This document shows, piece by piece, positions 55,365 through 63,991 of a DNA stretch of 64,000 nt. The notes under the pieces were generated by a model. It was not told where the DNA came from and searched no databases. It saw only the letters and a list, made by a program, of their open reading frames with translations. The position numbers and the translations under genes were made by a program. Location of the stretch: assembly GCF_011762185.1 (NCBI RefSeq), contig NZ_JAASQJ010000002.1, forward strand, positions 124,001-188,000. Reading direction: 5' to 3'. This stretch comes from Dyadobacter arcticus. GTDB lineage: Bacteria; Bacteroidota; Bacteroidia; Cytophagales; Spirosomataceae. The first letter of the stretch is position 1; the number at the start of each line of letters is the position of its first letter.

Positions 55365-55405
55365 AGCCTTGCAAGTATAACCGGGAAGATATTCAATTTT
55401 TGATT

Positions 55406-55455
55406 TTGACCAGAAGTAGAAGCTGTAATTTAGTTTTCTTCTGGTCAATTTTTTT
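55406..55455 (+). terminator. Terminator after the propeller gene
   Basis: TTGACCAGAAG and CTTCTGGTCAA form a perfect 11-bp stem around a 21-base loop, followed by seven T. Confidence 0.85.
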
Positions 55456-55563
55456 GCATTAAAAGTAAAAGGGTTTGCCCAAAGGTAGGATGACCAATCT
55501 GCCACGGAAGGGGTGCTCTGTGGCACCGTATTTTCTACTTCAAAACACTAACCTAATTACAAA

Positions 55564-56298
55564 ATGAAGAAAAACGATTTTTCTGACCTAAAAGCGGTAT
55601 ACGTTAACTGCACTCTTACGAAATCGCCGGACACCAGCCACACGGGGAGCCTGATGGAGGTGTCGATGCGCATAATGACGAAAGAAAACGTAAGCGTAGA
55701 TCAGATTCGGCTGGTCGACCACGAGGTGGCCAGTGGGGTGTATCCAGACATGACCCAGTACGGGTGGGAAAAAGACGAGTGGCCCACCCTGTTTGCCCGA
55801 ATTATGGATGCCGATATTCTGGTCGTTGGAACGCCCATCTGGCTGGGTGAAAAATCGTCCGTTGCTCAAAAGCTGATCGAGCGGCTGTATGCCATGAGTG
55901 GACAAGTGAACGAGAAGGGTCAATACCTGTTTTATGGCAAAGCGGGCGGCTGCCTGGTGACAGGAAATGAAGATGGCATCAAGCATTGTGCCATGGGTAT
56001 TCTGTATTCGCTCCAGCACGTAGGCTACTCAATCCCGCCCCAGGCAGATTGCGGCTGGATCGGCGCAGTAGGCCCGGGACCCAGCTACGGGGATACTGAG
56101 TGGAAGGGAGACAAGTTGTCTACCCCGATAGGTTTTGACTCTGAGTTCACCAACCGGAACACCACCTTCATGACCTACAACCTGATGCACCTGGCCAAAA
56201 TGCTCAAAGAGCAGGGCGGGTATCCGTCCTACGGCAATTCCCGGGAAGCGTGGGATGACGGAGCGAGATGGCACTTTGACAATCCGGAATACCGCTAA
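55564..56298 (+). CDS. Flavodoxin-like NADPH-dependent reductase
   Basis: 244 residues. Flavodoxin-like phosphate loop near the start (TLTKSPDTSHTGS) and the conserved VVGTPIWLGEKSSVAQ and GGCLVTGNEDGIKH segments of FMN-reductase/NAD(P)H dehydrogenase types. Cytoplasmic. Members reduce quinones, azo dyes or nitro compounds; no specific substrate. Confidence 0.85.
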   Translation: MKKNDFSDLKAVYVNCTLTKSPDTSHTGSLMEVSMRIMTKENVSVDQIRLVDHEVASGVYPDMTQYGWEKDEWPTLFARIMDADILVVGTPIWLGEKSSVAQKLIERLYAMSGQVNEKGQYLFYGKAGGCLVTGNEDGIKHCAMGILYSLQHVGYSIPPQADCGWIGAVGPGPSYGDTEWKGDKLSTPIGFDSEFTNRNTTFMTYNLMHLAKMLKEQGGYPSYGNSREAWDDGARWHFDNPEYR

Positions 56299-56454
56299 AC
56301 CGTGTTCATAGCAATCACTTTAATTTATTCTTTTATCTATCTACATGCCTAACTGAGTAATTCGGCGAAATCAAAAGGATAACGATTGTACAAGTACGAT
56401 TAAACGTGTAACGAAAGCTTCTAACGGTACTATATTGTCAGTCTAAAGCCTCGT

Positions 56455-56480
56455 ATATGGTAAAAAAAAATTTACCATAT
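56455..56480. repeat. Perfect inverted repeat upstream of the GbsR-type gene
   Basis: ATATGGTAAA, six A, TTTACCATAT: 10-bp arms. It has no T run suited to a terminator on the plus strand and could be an operator or cruciform. Lies 139 bp before the regulator start. Confidence 0.55.
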
Positions 56481-56558
56481 TTCATTTTAACCACCGTTTT
56501 TTTTGAAGACGATTGGGAATTATTACCAAACCTACCTCATATCCAAAGATAATATTTG

Positions 56559-56598
56559 GTTCTCTTATTCGAGAACCAATTTAAAATGGTTAGCTTTG
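56559..56598 (+). promoter_or_regulatory. Operator and promoter of the GbsR/MarR-type regulator
   Basis: Palindrome GTTCT, N8, AGAAC (56559-56576; extended arms TTGGTTCTC and GAGAACCAA) lies at the expected -33 site of the -7 box TAGCTTTG (56591-56598, perfect TAnnTTTG). A regulator binding here would block transcription. The same GTTCT-N8-AGAAC core recurs before the downstream glycosyltransferase. Confidence 0.7.
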
Positions 56599-56618
56599 GA
56601 TTCAGGAATTAACATAGG

Positions 56619-57080
56619 TTGGAAAATCACAGAAGTAAAATAGAAGGTTATGGGGTTGTCATGGAAGGCATGGGATTAAGTCCTGTAGCAGCCCGTGTAT
56701 TTGTGTATTTGTTATTTAGTCAACAAGATCAGGCTACGTTTGACGATATGGTTAGCTATTTTAAAGTAAGTAAAAGTGCTATTTCGAACGCATTAAAATT
56801 CCTGTCAGCACTTAGTATGATTGAGTCAAAAACAGTTGGCGGGCAGCGAAAACGCTATTTCCACATCAATTTTAAGAAAATGCTTGATCAGCAGGAGATG
56901 ACTTCTAGATTCAAAAACTATTGCCTTATGCTTGATGACATCCGCGCCAGCAGGGGCCTTAAAGACGAGTTTGCCCAAGAATTGAACAATGTTTCTAGCT
57001 TGTACAAAATGATGATTATTGAATTTCCGATTATCCTTGAACGATGGAGACAAATTAACATGCACAACAAAGCAGTTTAA
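56619..57080 (+). CDS. GbsR/MarR-family transcriptional regulator
   Basis: 153 residues from the TTG at 56619, chosen because the domain already starts there (IEGYGVVMEGMGLSPVAARV); the next ATG is at 56661. GbsR-like winged helix: FVYLLFSQQDQATFDDMV, SYFKVSKSAISNALKFL and the wing GGQRKRYFHI. Such regulators repress osmolyte and surface-lipid genes. Operator-like palindromes stand before this gene and before the next. Confidence 0.85.
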   Translation: MENHRSKIEGYGVVMEGMGLSPVAARVFVYLLFSQQDQATFDDMVSYFKVSKSAISNALKFLSALSMIESKTVGGQRKRYFHINFKKMLDQQEMTSRFKNYCLMLDDIRASRGLKDEFAQELNNVSSLYKMMIIEFPIILERWRQINMHNKAV

Positions 57081-57093
57081 ATTTACCTAACTA

Positions 57094-57111
57094 GTTCTTT
57101 TTATAAAGAAC
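57094..57111 (+). promoter_or_regulatory. Operator before the glycosyltransferase gene
   Basis: GTTCT, N8, AGAAC (arms TAGTTCTTT and AAAGAACTA), same core and spacing as 56559-56576. It is 44 bp before the start at 57155. Confidence 0.65.
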
Positions 57112-57154
57112 TAAAAAAACTAATTCACTTTATTTAAATTTAAATTGATCACTC

Positions 57155-58390
57155 ATGAAAATAGCCTTGTTGACCTTAGGAACCCGTGGTGATGTTCAGC
57201 CGTATGCCGTATTGGGAGAAGCGCTTCAACGGCGGGGTCACGAGGTGGTGTTATCAACTGCCAGAAATTTTGAATCATTGGCCAGATCGTACAAGCTGGA
57301 CTTTGAGCCGGTCGATGCTGATTTTCAGGCCCTCCTTGACTCTGAGGAAGGGAAGCAAATGATGAAAAATCCGATTCTTGCACAAAGAAACTTTGGTCGT
57401 TGGGTGCATCCCATGATCCAGAGTGCGCTGGACACTTTTTATAAAGTTTCCCTACAGAGTGATAAGATTTTATTCCATGGCAAAACCCTTGCTGGATTCT
57501 TTGCGGATCAGTTTCCAAACAAAATGATCCGTGCAAACGTCATTCCTGCTTTTGAGCCGACAGCAGAATTCGTTAATCCTGTTTTGAGCGGTGTTGGCCT
57601 ACCGTCAATGCTCAATAAATTCAGCTATAAATTGACTGAATTTAGCTACCGGATGATGCACAAACCCGTCCTGAAATTTCGGCAGGAAAACGGGCTGTCT
57701 TCGCTAACAGAAGGTTATAAAGAACTTCCATCTATTTATGGTGTAAGCCATCATTTTTTAAAAGAGCCTGGTGACTATCCTGCTAATAGCCATTTCACAG
57801 GATTCTGGTACGGTGAATCTCCTGCAACGCTTAGCCCTGACGTAATGAAATTCCTACAAGAAGGTTCTCCGCCCTTGCTAGTGACCTTTGGCAGTATGCC
57901 ATTGGCAACTAAGCTGAACATGCAGCAAGCAATGATTCAGCTCGCAGAAAAGCTAAACACACGCATAATCATAGTTAAAGGATGGGGGTTTGAAAATACA
58001 GGCGATTTAAAAGAATATAAATCCATTAAGATTATCGAGTCGGCCCCATATGAAAAATTACTCCCTCTTGTAAAAGCAGTGATTCACCACGGTGGAATTG
58101 GTACGATGGCGGAATGTCTTCGTGCAGGAAAACCATTTTTGACTTGTCCGGTGCTTTACCCCATGGGGGACCAGCATTTTTGGGGGCAATTAGCTTTCCA
58201 AAAAGGCTGCGCGCTTAAACCAATACCTTTAAAAAAGATAACACAGGACCAGTTGATTACTGCCGGATATGAACTGCTGACTAAACCAAATCTTTATAAT
58301 AACAGCCGGCGGATGGCTGATTTGCTGCACACTGAGAATGGAATTGATAATGCTATCGAACTGATTGAAAAGCCAATTCTCTCCACATAA
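57155..58390 (+). CDS. UGT-type (GT1 family) glycosyltransferase
   Basis: 411 residues. N-terminal start LLTLGTRGDVQPYAVLGEAL (the GT1 signature of sterol/macrolide type), C-terminal HHGGIGTMAECLRAGKPFLT and the FGSMPL motif. GT-B fold, transfers sugars from nucleotide donors to lipids or secondary metabolites. Probably under control of the GbsR-like regulator via the shared operator. Confidence 0.9.
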   Translation: MKIALLTLGTRGDVQPYAVLGEALQRRGHEVVLSTARNFESLARSYKLDFEPVDADFQALLDSEEGKQMMKNPILAQRNFGRWVHPMIQSALDTFYKVSLQSDKILFHGKTLAGFFADQFPNKMIRANVIPAFEPTAEFVNPVLSGVGLPSMLNKFSYKLTEFSYRMMHKPVLKFRQENGLSSLTEGYKELPSIYGVSHHFLKEPGDYPANSHFTGFWYGESPATLSPDVMKFLQEGSPPLLVTFGSMPLATKLNMQQAMIQLAEKLNTRIIIVKGWGFENTGDLKEYKSIKIIESAPYEKLLPLVKAVIHHGGIGTMAECLRAGKPFLTCPVLYPMGDQHFWGQLAFQKGCALKPIPLKKITQDQLITAGYELLTKPNLYNNSRRMADLLHTENGIDNAIELIEKPILST

Positions 58391-58442
58391 CTCCCAGGTT
58401 CTATGGAGTGCGTTTAAAGGAAGGTAATATCGACTCGAAGCA

Positions 58443-58607
58443 ATGAATAGTGACGTTGCTAATAGGCAAATGAATAAGCTACCTTGGACAAAATATGTGC
58501 TTAGCCTCTGGATAGTTGCGATCTTGGCTGCTATAACAGCAAAATATATAACAAATAGCTTGTCCGAATTGTTGCCATTGTCAATCGGGTTATCTGATTT
58601 TCATTAA
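58443..58607 (+). CDS. Small single-helix membrane protein
   Basis: 54 residues from ATG 58443: MNSDVANRQMNKLPWTKYV, then one membrane helix (LSLWIVAILAAITAK) and a short tail. No family known; no ribosome site. The surrounding 459-bp gap has no other gene. Moderately plausible small hypothetical. Confidence 0.35.
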   Translation: MNSDVANRQMNKLPWTKYVLSLWIVAILAAITAKYITNSLSELLPLSIGLSDFH

Positions 58608-58849
58608 GAACCTCGACCAAATTAAGAGGCTATCATTGAATAATTTCGCCATTCCAGAATGTAAACAAATCATTGCTTTCCAAATTATGAATTGTTCTAA
58701 CATTCTCAGTAAGACTCCCTAATCTTCACATCTGGGCATATAACTAGCAATCTTCCTTACATTTTTAAATAATACTCGTTAGAGTATTATGATGGAAATC
58801 ATCATTGTCTTCTCCATAGTTCTTTTTACAAGTGTTTGGGCAATTTGAA

Positions 58850-59710
58850 TTAATTTTCAGTCGTGAGCAACTGCTGCCCTCTAAATTCTGAAAAATTAAT
58901 TCCTGCATTTAGCTTGAAAAACCGGCTAAAATGAGCCATACTCGTGAAGCCAAGCTCACAGGCAATTTCTTTTGCCGATTTATTGGTGAAATAGAGATAA
59001 CGTTTTGCCTCGGAAATGATACGTCTCTGGATTAGCTTGGAGGGCGACGGATAATTACACAAGCCGAAAATGTTGGTAAGTGTTTTGGGCGATTTGTTCA
59101 TGGCCTGAGCATAAAACTGCACCTCGTGCTGCGAGCGGTAATTGGCTTCAACAAGCAAATTAAACTTTCTGATCACATCCATTTTTTCTTCTGTGAAACA
59201 ATCGTAATTCTCTGTTTGCCTTTTGGCAATCCGTGTAACTTTGATGATCAGCCGCTTTAAAAGTGTGCGCAGCATCTCGCCCTGCATCTTGTCTTTTATT
59301 GACATGTCTTCCACACACATGGTCTGAATAAGGGAAATCCCTTCCATTTCCTGTTTTGACAAAGGAACAAAAAGCGGGTTTTGGATGCCATAAAACAGAA
59401 AACCCACACAACCCACTTCGGCGTCATGGTCGGCAATACAGTAAAAACTCCTGTTAAACTGCCAGGCGATCAAAGGCTGTGGATTATCGAATAAGAAGTG
59501 CTGGTTTGAAACCAGCGGAAGGATTGAGCCCGAGGGAAAAATATGGGTGATTTTATCAATCACAACCTGCTGGTCTGGTCCCGGGTTTAAGACAATCGTA
59601 GACAGCATTTCCTTACTTCCGTTCAAAAGACCCTCCCCTTTAAGCGAGCCTTCACCGACACTTACCCGAAACTGGCCGTACGTCATCCTGTCTTCAAATT
59701 GCCATTTCAT
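58850..59710 (-). CDS. AraC-family transcriptional regulator
   Basis: 286 residues from ATG 59708-59710. N-terminal half is a cupin-like sensor; the C-terminal double HTH is complete: FYAQAMNKSPKTLTNIFG, SEAKRYLYFTNKSAKEIACEL, then GFTSMAHFSRFFKLNAGI. Unlike the regulator at 7487 it keeps both HTH parts. Possible target: the spondin lipoprotein upstream, or itself via the hairpin at 59736. Confidence 0.88.
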   Translation of the reverse strand: MKWQFEDRMTYGQFRVSVGEGSLKGEGLLNGSKEMLSTIVLNPGPDQQVVIDKITHIFPSGSILPLVSNQHFLFDNPQPLIAWQFNRSFYCIADHDAEVGCVGFLFYGIQNPLFVPLSKQEMEGISLIQTMCVEDMSIKDKMQGEMLRTLLKRLIIKVTRIAKRQTENYDCFTEEKMDVIRKFNLLVEANYRSQHEVQFYAQAMNKSPKTLTNIFGLCNYPSPSKLIQRRIISEAKRYLYFTNKSAKEIACELGFTSMAHFSRFFKLNAGINFSEFRGQQLLTTEN

Positions 59711-59735
59711 ATTTTCTTCGGTTAAAAAACATAAA

Positions 59736-59769
59736 CCATGCATTTACCATATCAAAGATAAATGCATGG
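59736..59769. repeat. Perfect inverted repeat 26 bp before the AraC gene
   Basis: CCATGCATTTA and TAAATGCATGG, 11-bp arms, 12-bp spacer. It lies between the end of the spondin gene and the AraC start; could be terminator-like or an operator for AraC autoregulation. Confidence 0.55.
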
Positions 59770-59786
59770 CTGTCGTTTTACGTCAT

Positions 59787-61085
59787 TTACTTGATAGTGA
59801 CCTTGATAAAGTCAGTGATAGCAGGAAGCGTCGTGTAAGGATTCGGGTTTGGTACTGCTGCAATGGGTTTACTTTCCGCCAGCGGGGTTCCCGCCAGATT
59901 AAACTGGGTAATGCCCGCTCCCGGGAATTGGTCTAGCGCCGTTCCGTTGTCGTATAATTTGATACTTGAAGAAATATCCCCTTTCTGGGCCGGATCCACA
60001 CCGTTATCTATACTGGTAAAAAACCAGTCATTAGAAAACCCGTACATGGTGGCAATCGCCAGACGGTCGCCACTTCCCACAGAAAGCTCCTGGGATACAC
60101 TGCTGCCTGGAGCGCCGTTGATCATTGGAAGAAGCACCGTGGTGGTAGGTGCTGCCAGGATAAAGACGCTTTTAACGCCCGGTTTTGTTTTCAAAAATGC
60201 AGCAAGGTCTGTAGCATTCCCCTGTTGGGCCAGTCTTTTAAGTCCTTCTCCCCTGTCGTTTTCCCCAACCTTGAAAATCGGGTTATCAATTCCATTATAG
60301 ACGACCACCAGTATTGGCGAAAGTGGCGTAAAAATGCCGGTCTTTGATTTAATGTAAGCACTTAAAGGCATATTATCTCCCATTTCAGCAATCGAAGTCA
60401 AACCATTAGCCGTAGGCATACCTTCTGAGAACAATGGTGACGGGCTTAACAAATTACCCCCAACAATATAGGAAACCGACCACACGCCCGGGCTAAAAGG
60501 CGTTTCGTTGGCCGTTCCGCCAGATGTGTTTTTAATCGTCAAGGTGAAGTAAGAGTTACCATCATACTTTAATGTTGCCTGCATCAGGGCCGAAGCCGCC
60601 AGATAAGAATTACCCTGGGCGTCAGTGCCCTTAACCTCCGTGATATTTTTGGGATCGGCTGCTCCCGGGTGGTTTACAGCTGCACCGGGCATTTGGTTGA
60701 TCCGTGTACCGTTGTCCCAAAGTTTGATTTGGGAAGAAACATCGCCTTCGATTGGCATTCCTGCGCCGTCATACACCAGGATGCCAGGATTTACAGGCGC
60801 GAAAAACAAGTCATTGGACCAGCCATACATGGTAGCAAAAGATAACGCCTCCCCTTTTGCCGCTGAGAATTTAATGTCTACTGATTGTCCTGGAAGGATA
60901 ACGGGCGGTGTACCTGTTCCCTGAAACGTTCCCGACTCGACCAGCGGGCGGGAGTCCAAAACGTTTTCGATGCTGATCGTCGACTTCTGGTCTATCACCT
61001 CAGGGTCATGGTCAGTACATGCACCAAAAATAAAGGGTGATAAAGCCAAAGCTGTACGGTAAAGAATCTGTGCGTGATTTTTCAT
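59787..61085 (-). CDS. Lipoprotein with two spondin-like domains
   Basis: 432 residues from ATG 61083-61085. Lipobox FGACT, so an anchored lipoprotein. Two copies of a spondin-N-like unit: first SFATMYGWSNDLFFAPVN, second AIATMYGFSNDWFFTSID, about 240 residues apart. A family of Bacteroidota surface proteins; partner unknown. On the minus strand, with the AraC gene next to it. Confidence 0.82.
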   Translation of the reverse strand: MKNHAQILYRTALALSPFIFGACTDHDPEVIDQKSTISIENVLDSRPLVESGTFQGTGTPPVILPGQSVDIKFSAAKGEALSFATMYGWSNDLFFAPVNPGILVYDGAGMPIEGDVSSQIKLWDNGTRINQMPGAAVNHPGAADPKNITEVKGTDAQGNSYLAASALMQATLKYDGNSYFTLTIKNTSGGTANETPFSPGVWSVSYIVGGNLLSPSPLFSEGMPTANGLTSIAEMGDNMPLSAYIKSKTGIFTPLSPILVVVYNGIDNPIFKVGENDRGEGLKRLAQQGNATDLAAFLKTKPGVKSVFILAAPTTTVLLPMINGAPGSSVSQELSVGSGDRLAIATMYGFSNDWFFTSIDNGVDPAQKGDISSSIKLYDNGTALDQFPGAGITQFNLAGTPLAESKPIAAVPNPNPYTTLPAITDFIKVTIK

Positions 61086-61112
61086 AATTGTCTTATCGTT
61101 TGCAGAAAACAA

Positions 61113-61721
61113 CCTTGTTTCCTTGTAATATTTTATGAAACAAATGTATGCGGTCGGGAAATATGGATAAATGCCTGTATTTCCCGATTACTTGTCTATA
61201 CCGCCCGGCTATGTGATAATGTGGATTTTTTGTATTGACATAAAAGGAGTTGCATATTATGTCCCGGCCAATAAGAAGCCCACAAAAAATGGCAGATTGG
61301 GTGAAAACATCAAATAATCGGGAATTCTAGTCATTTCCAGACAAAAAAATGAAGCCTACCTTTCGCTGTGGCATTTTCCATCTTTTAATCCTAATCATAT
61401 GAATCAGTTGCAGAGCCCCGGCCACAAGAAGGCATACTTACAGGTACCGCCACTACCGGCAGAAGATATACCCATGCTGCAAAAGCACTCAAGGGACAGA
61501 TCAATACGAATCCCAAAAGCCAATAGCACAGAGATGATTAAAAAAGTGGGGTACGGACAAATTTCAAGTGCATATACACGGATTTACGAATAACGGTCCG
61601 AATCTTCAAGTTGGCTATCTATGGCAATCACATCATTGGAGTCCAAATCTTTGATCATTAAAATCCGTCTACAATTTATTGGTATGATCTTAACGTATTT
61701 TAGTTACCAACTTTCTTTCTA
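61113..61721. other. Spacer with a doubtful 64-codon frame
   Basis: No clear gene. A plus-strand frame at 61399-61593 (MNQLQSPGHKKAYLQVPPLP) lacks a domain and is uncertain. The rest is AT-rich with promoters for the divergent neighbours. Confidence 0.4.
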
Positions 61722-62501
61722 ATGAAAATACTTTCATTTTCCACAGTTACGCTGATTATCAGCCTGTTTATTGCCGCATCTATTCCAGATAGTCAATTCA
61801 AATCAGCAGGTAGGGCTGAGGGCTCTCCCGGCTTTGCGGTTGTAGAACTCTTCACTTCCGAGGGCTGTTCCAGCTGCCCTTCGGCCGACGCTCTAATAGC
61901 CCGGATCCAGAAAGAAAATAATGACAAGCCGGTATACATCCTTGCTTTTCACGTCGATTACTGGAACAGGCTGGGCTGGAAAGACGTGTTCAGTGATCCC
62001 GCATTTACCAAAAGGCAGCGGCAGTATGCAAGCTGGCTCAAACTGTCGAGTGTGTACACGCCCCAGGCTGTCATCAATGGCAGTACGGAATTTGTAGGCT
62101 CTCAGGAAACATCAATGCGCAAGGCAATTACTGAAGGACTTGGTAAAAAAGCAGCGGTCACAATCGGTTTGGAACACGTCAAAGCCAGCGGCAATCAGGT
62201 TGCTTTTGATTACCAGATTAATGGAACAATTGCCAATTCGTCGCTTACCGTTGCGCTGGTCCAGAGAAAAGCCGAAAGCAGAATAAGAAGCGGTGAAAAT
62301 GCAGGACGCACTTTATCCCATGTACAGATCACCCGCGCCATCCAGACCCTTATCCTGAGCGGCAACAGTAGGGGCAAAACGCAAATCGCTATCCCCCGGG
62401 ACGTGAAGGCAAGCGAATTAGAGCTATTGGTGCTTTTGCAAAATAACCAGGACGGCTCAATAATTGCCGCCAGCAAGGCGGCATTGGAATCGCATACTTA
62501 A
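61722..62501 (+). CDS. DUF1223 exported protein, thioredoxin-like
   Basis: 259 residues, signal peptide 1-19. The family core is VVELFTSEGCSSCPSADALI with the CSSC pair, then ILAFHVDYWNRLGWKD. Thioredoxin-like fold, periplasmic. DUF1223 may be a redox partner or metallochaperone. Operon with the cytochrome b561 gene 13 bp later. Confidence 0.9.
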   Translation: MKILSFSTVTLIISLFIAASIPDSQFKSAGRAEGSPGFAVVELFTSEGCSSCPSADALIARIQKENNDKPVYILAFHVDYWNRLGWKDVFSDPAFTKRQRQYASWLKLSSVYTPQAVINGSTEFVGSQETSMRKAITEGLGKKAAVTIGLEHVKASGNQVAFDYQINGTIANSSLTVALVQRKAESRIRSGENAGRTLSHVQITRAIQTLILSGNSRGKTQIAIPRDVKASELELLVLLQNNQDGSIIAASKAALESHT

Positions 62502-62514
62502 AACGAGCCAGCTC

Positions 62515-63237
62515 ATGAAGATCATCAAAGAAAAACATGCTTTTGCGATGCGGTGGACGCATTGGGTCAACTTTCCGGTCCTGGCCATCATGATTTGGAG
62601 CGGCTTGCTCATTTATTGGGCGACTGGCGCTTATACAATTACCATTTTCGGGCAAACCTTATTCAAGTTCTTTCCGCAGGGATTTTACGAATTCCTCAAC
62701 CTCCGCAGTCGGCTTGCAGAGGGGATGGCATTCCACTTCTTTTTTATGTGGTTCTTCGCTGTCAATGGTTTTCTGTATGTTCTTTATACGATTGTATCAG
62801 GCGCCTGGCGGGAGCTTGTCCCCAAAAAGTCTTCTTTCAAAGAAGCCTGGCTGGTCGTTTTACATGATTTGCACATCAGGAAAACTGCTCCGCCCCAGAA
62901 TAAATATAATGCAGCGCAAAGGATTGCCTATACCTCCATTATCATCATGGGATTTGGCTCGCTATTCACTGGACTGGCCATTTATAAACCCGTACAGTTT
63001 TATTGGATAACCTGGCTTTGTGGCGGTTATCACTTCGCAAGAATATTGCATTTTGCCCTGACTGTGGGCTATGTTTTGTTTTTTCTTATCCATGTAGTAC
63101 AGGTGATCCTGGCAGGATGGAATAATTTCAGATCGGTCATTGCAGGATTTGAGGTCATAGAAGTATCTGCTTTACCGGTGCCCCAGGACCTGACGGAAGA
63201 ACCTAATTTAAAAGACAACCCCAATGGAAAAGAATAA
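62515..63237 (+). CDS. Cytochrome b561-type membrane protein
   Basis: 240 residues from the ATG at 62515 (an earlier in-frame ATG at 62464 would overlap DUF1223). Four or five membrane helices with haem-ligand histidines: AMRWTHWVNF, MAFHFFFMWF, GGYHFARILHFAL, IHVVQVILAG. It passes quinol electrons to a periplasmic partner. Overlaps the molybdoenzyme gene by 14 bp. Confidence 0.9.
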   Translation: MKIIKEKHAFAMRWTHWVNFPVLAIMIWSGLLIYWATGAYTITIFGQTLFKFFPQGFYEFLNLRSRLAEGMAFHFFFMWFFAVNGFLYVLYTIVSGAWRELVPKKSSFKEAWLVVLHDLHIRKTAPPQNKYNAAQRIAYTSIIIMGFGSLFTGLAIYKPVQFYWITWLCGGYHFARILHFALTVGYVLFFLIHVVQVILAGWNNFRSVIAGFEVIEVSALPVPQDLTEEPNLKDNPNGKE

Positions 63238-63991
63238 TAGTAATATTGAGCAAAACATAAAAAGGCGAAATTTTATCTCTTTTACCACGTTTGCCGTTCT
63301 TTCAGCATCTGCTCTTGGGGGCTGGAAATGGCTTTATAAAGCAGGAAAAGAAGAAATGGGCATCACTGCCCGTGCCCGTTCCCCGCTGCGCGTGGCTATG
63401 AATAAGTCCGAGGTATTTTTCAGGAATTTTTTCAGTAATAACCACCTGGTCAAAACCTATCCCAGATCGCAGGCTGCTAAAAATGTGCGGATCAACAGTC
63501 GGATCGGCCTGGAAAAGGAAGGGTTCAACACGGAGGAATGGGAGCTTTCGGTAATAAAAGATACCAATGACATTCTTAAACTTAATATGGCCGATATTAA
63601 AGCGTTGCCCAAAACTGAAATCATTTTTGATTTTAAGTGTGTCGAAGGTTGGGACCAGATACAACATTGGGCGGGTGTCCGGTTTATTGACTTTGTATCC
63701 CACTATAAGCTTGAAAGCCAGTCGAAAATGCAATACGTCGGTATGAAGACCCCTAATTCAAAATATTATGTCGGACTGGATATGCCCAGCGCGTTGCACC
63801 CTCAAACGATTCTGGCTTATGAGATGAACGGCGAGCCGTTGACACTTGATCACGGTGCACCTCTCCGGCTGATCATCCCGGTAAAGTACGGTATTAAAAA
63901 TTTGAAAAGGATCGGGACCATTTCATTCAGCAATCGACGGCCTGGGGACTATTGGGCCAGACAAGGTTATGACTACTACTCAGGGTTATGA
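63224..63991 (+). CDS. Tat-exported molybdopterin oxidoreductase, MsrP/sulfite-oxidase fold
   Basis: 255 residues. Tat-like signal KRRNFISFTT (RR at 14-15). The Moco-binding domain has the cysteine ligand C139 in FDFKCVEGWDQI, then GLDMPSALHPQTILAYEMNG, DHGAPLRLIIP and a Moco-binding end. Periplasmic, electrons from the cytochrome b561. Related enzymes reduce methionine sulfoxide or oxidise sulfite; which is unclear. Confidence 0.92.
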   Translation: MEKNNSNIEQNIKRRNFISFTTFAVLSASALGGWKWLYKAGKEEMGITARARSPLRVAMNKSEVFFRNFFSNNHLVKTYPRSQAAKNVRINSRIGLEKEGFNTEEWELSVIKDTNDILKLNMADIKALPKTEIIFDFKCVEGWDQIQHWAGVRFIDFVSHYKLESQSKMQYVGMKTPNSKYYVGLDMPSALHPQTILAYEMNGEPLTLDHGAPLRLIIPVKYGIKNLKRIGTISFSNRRPGDYWARQGYDYYSGL

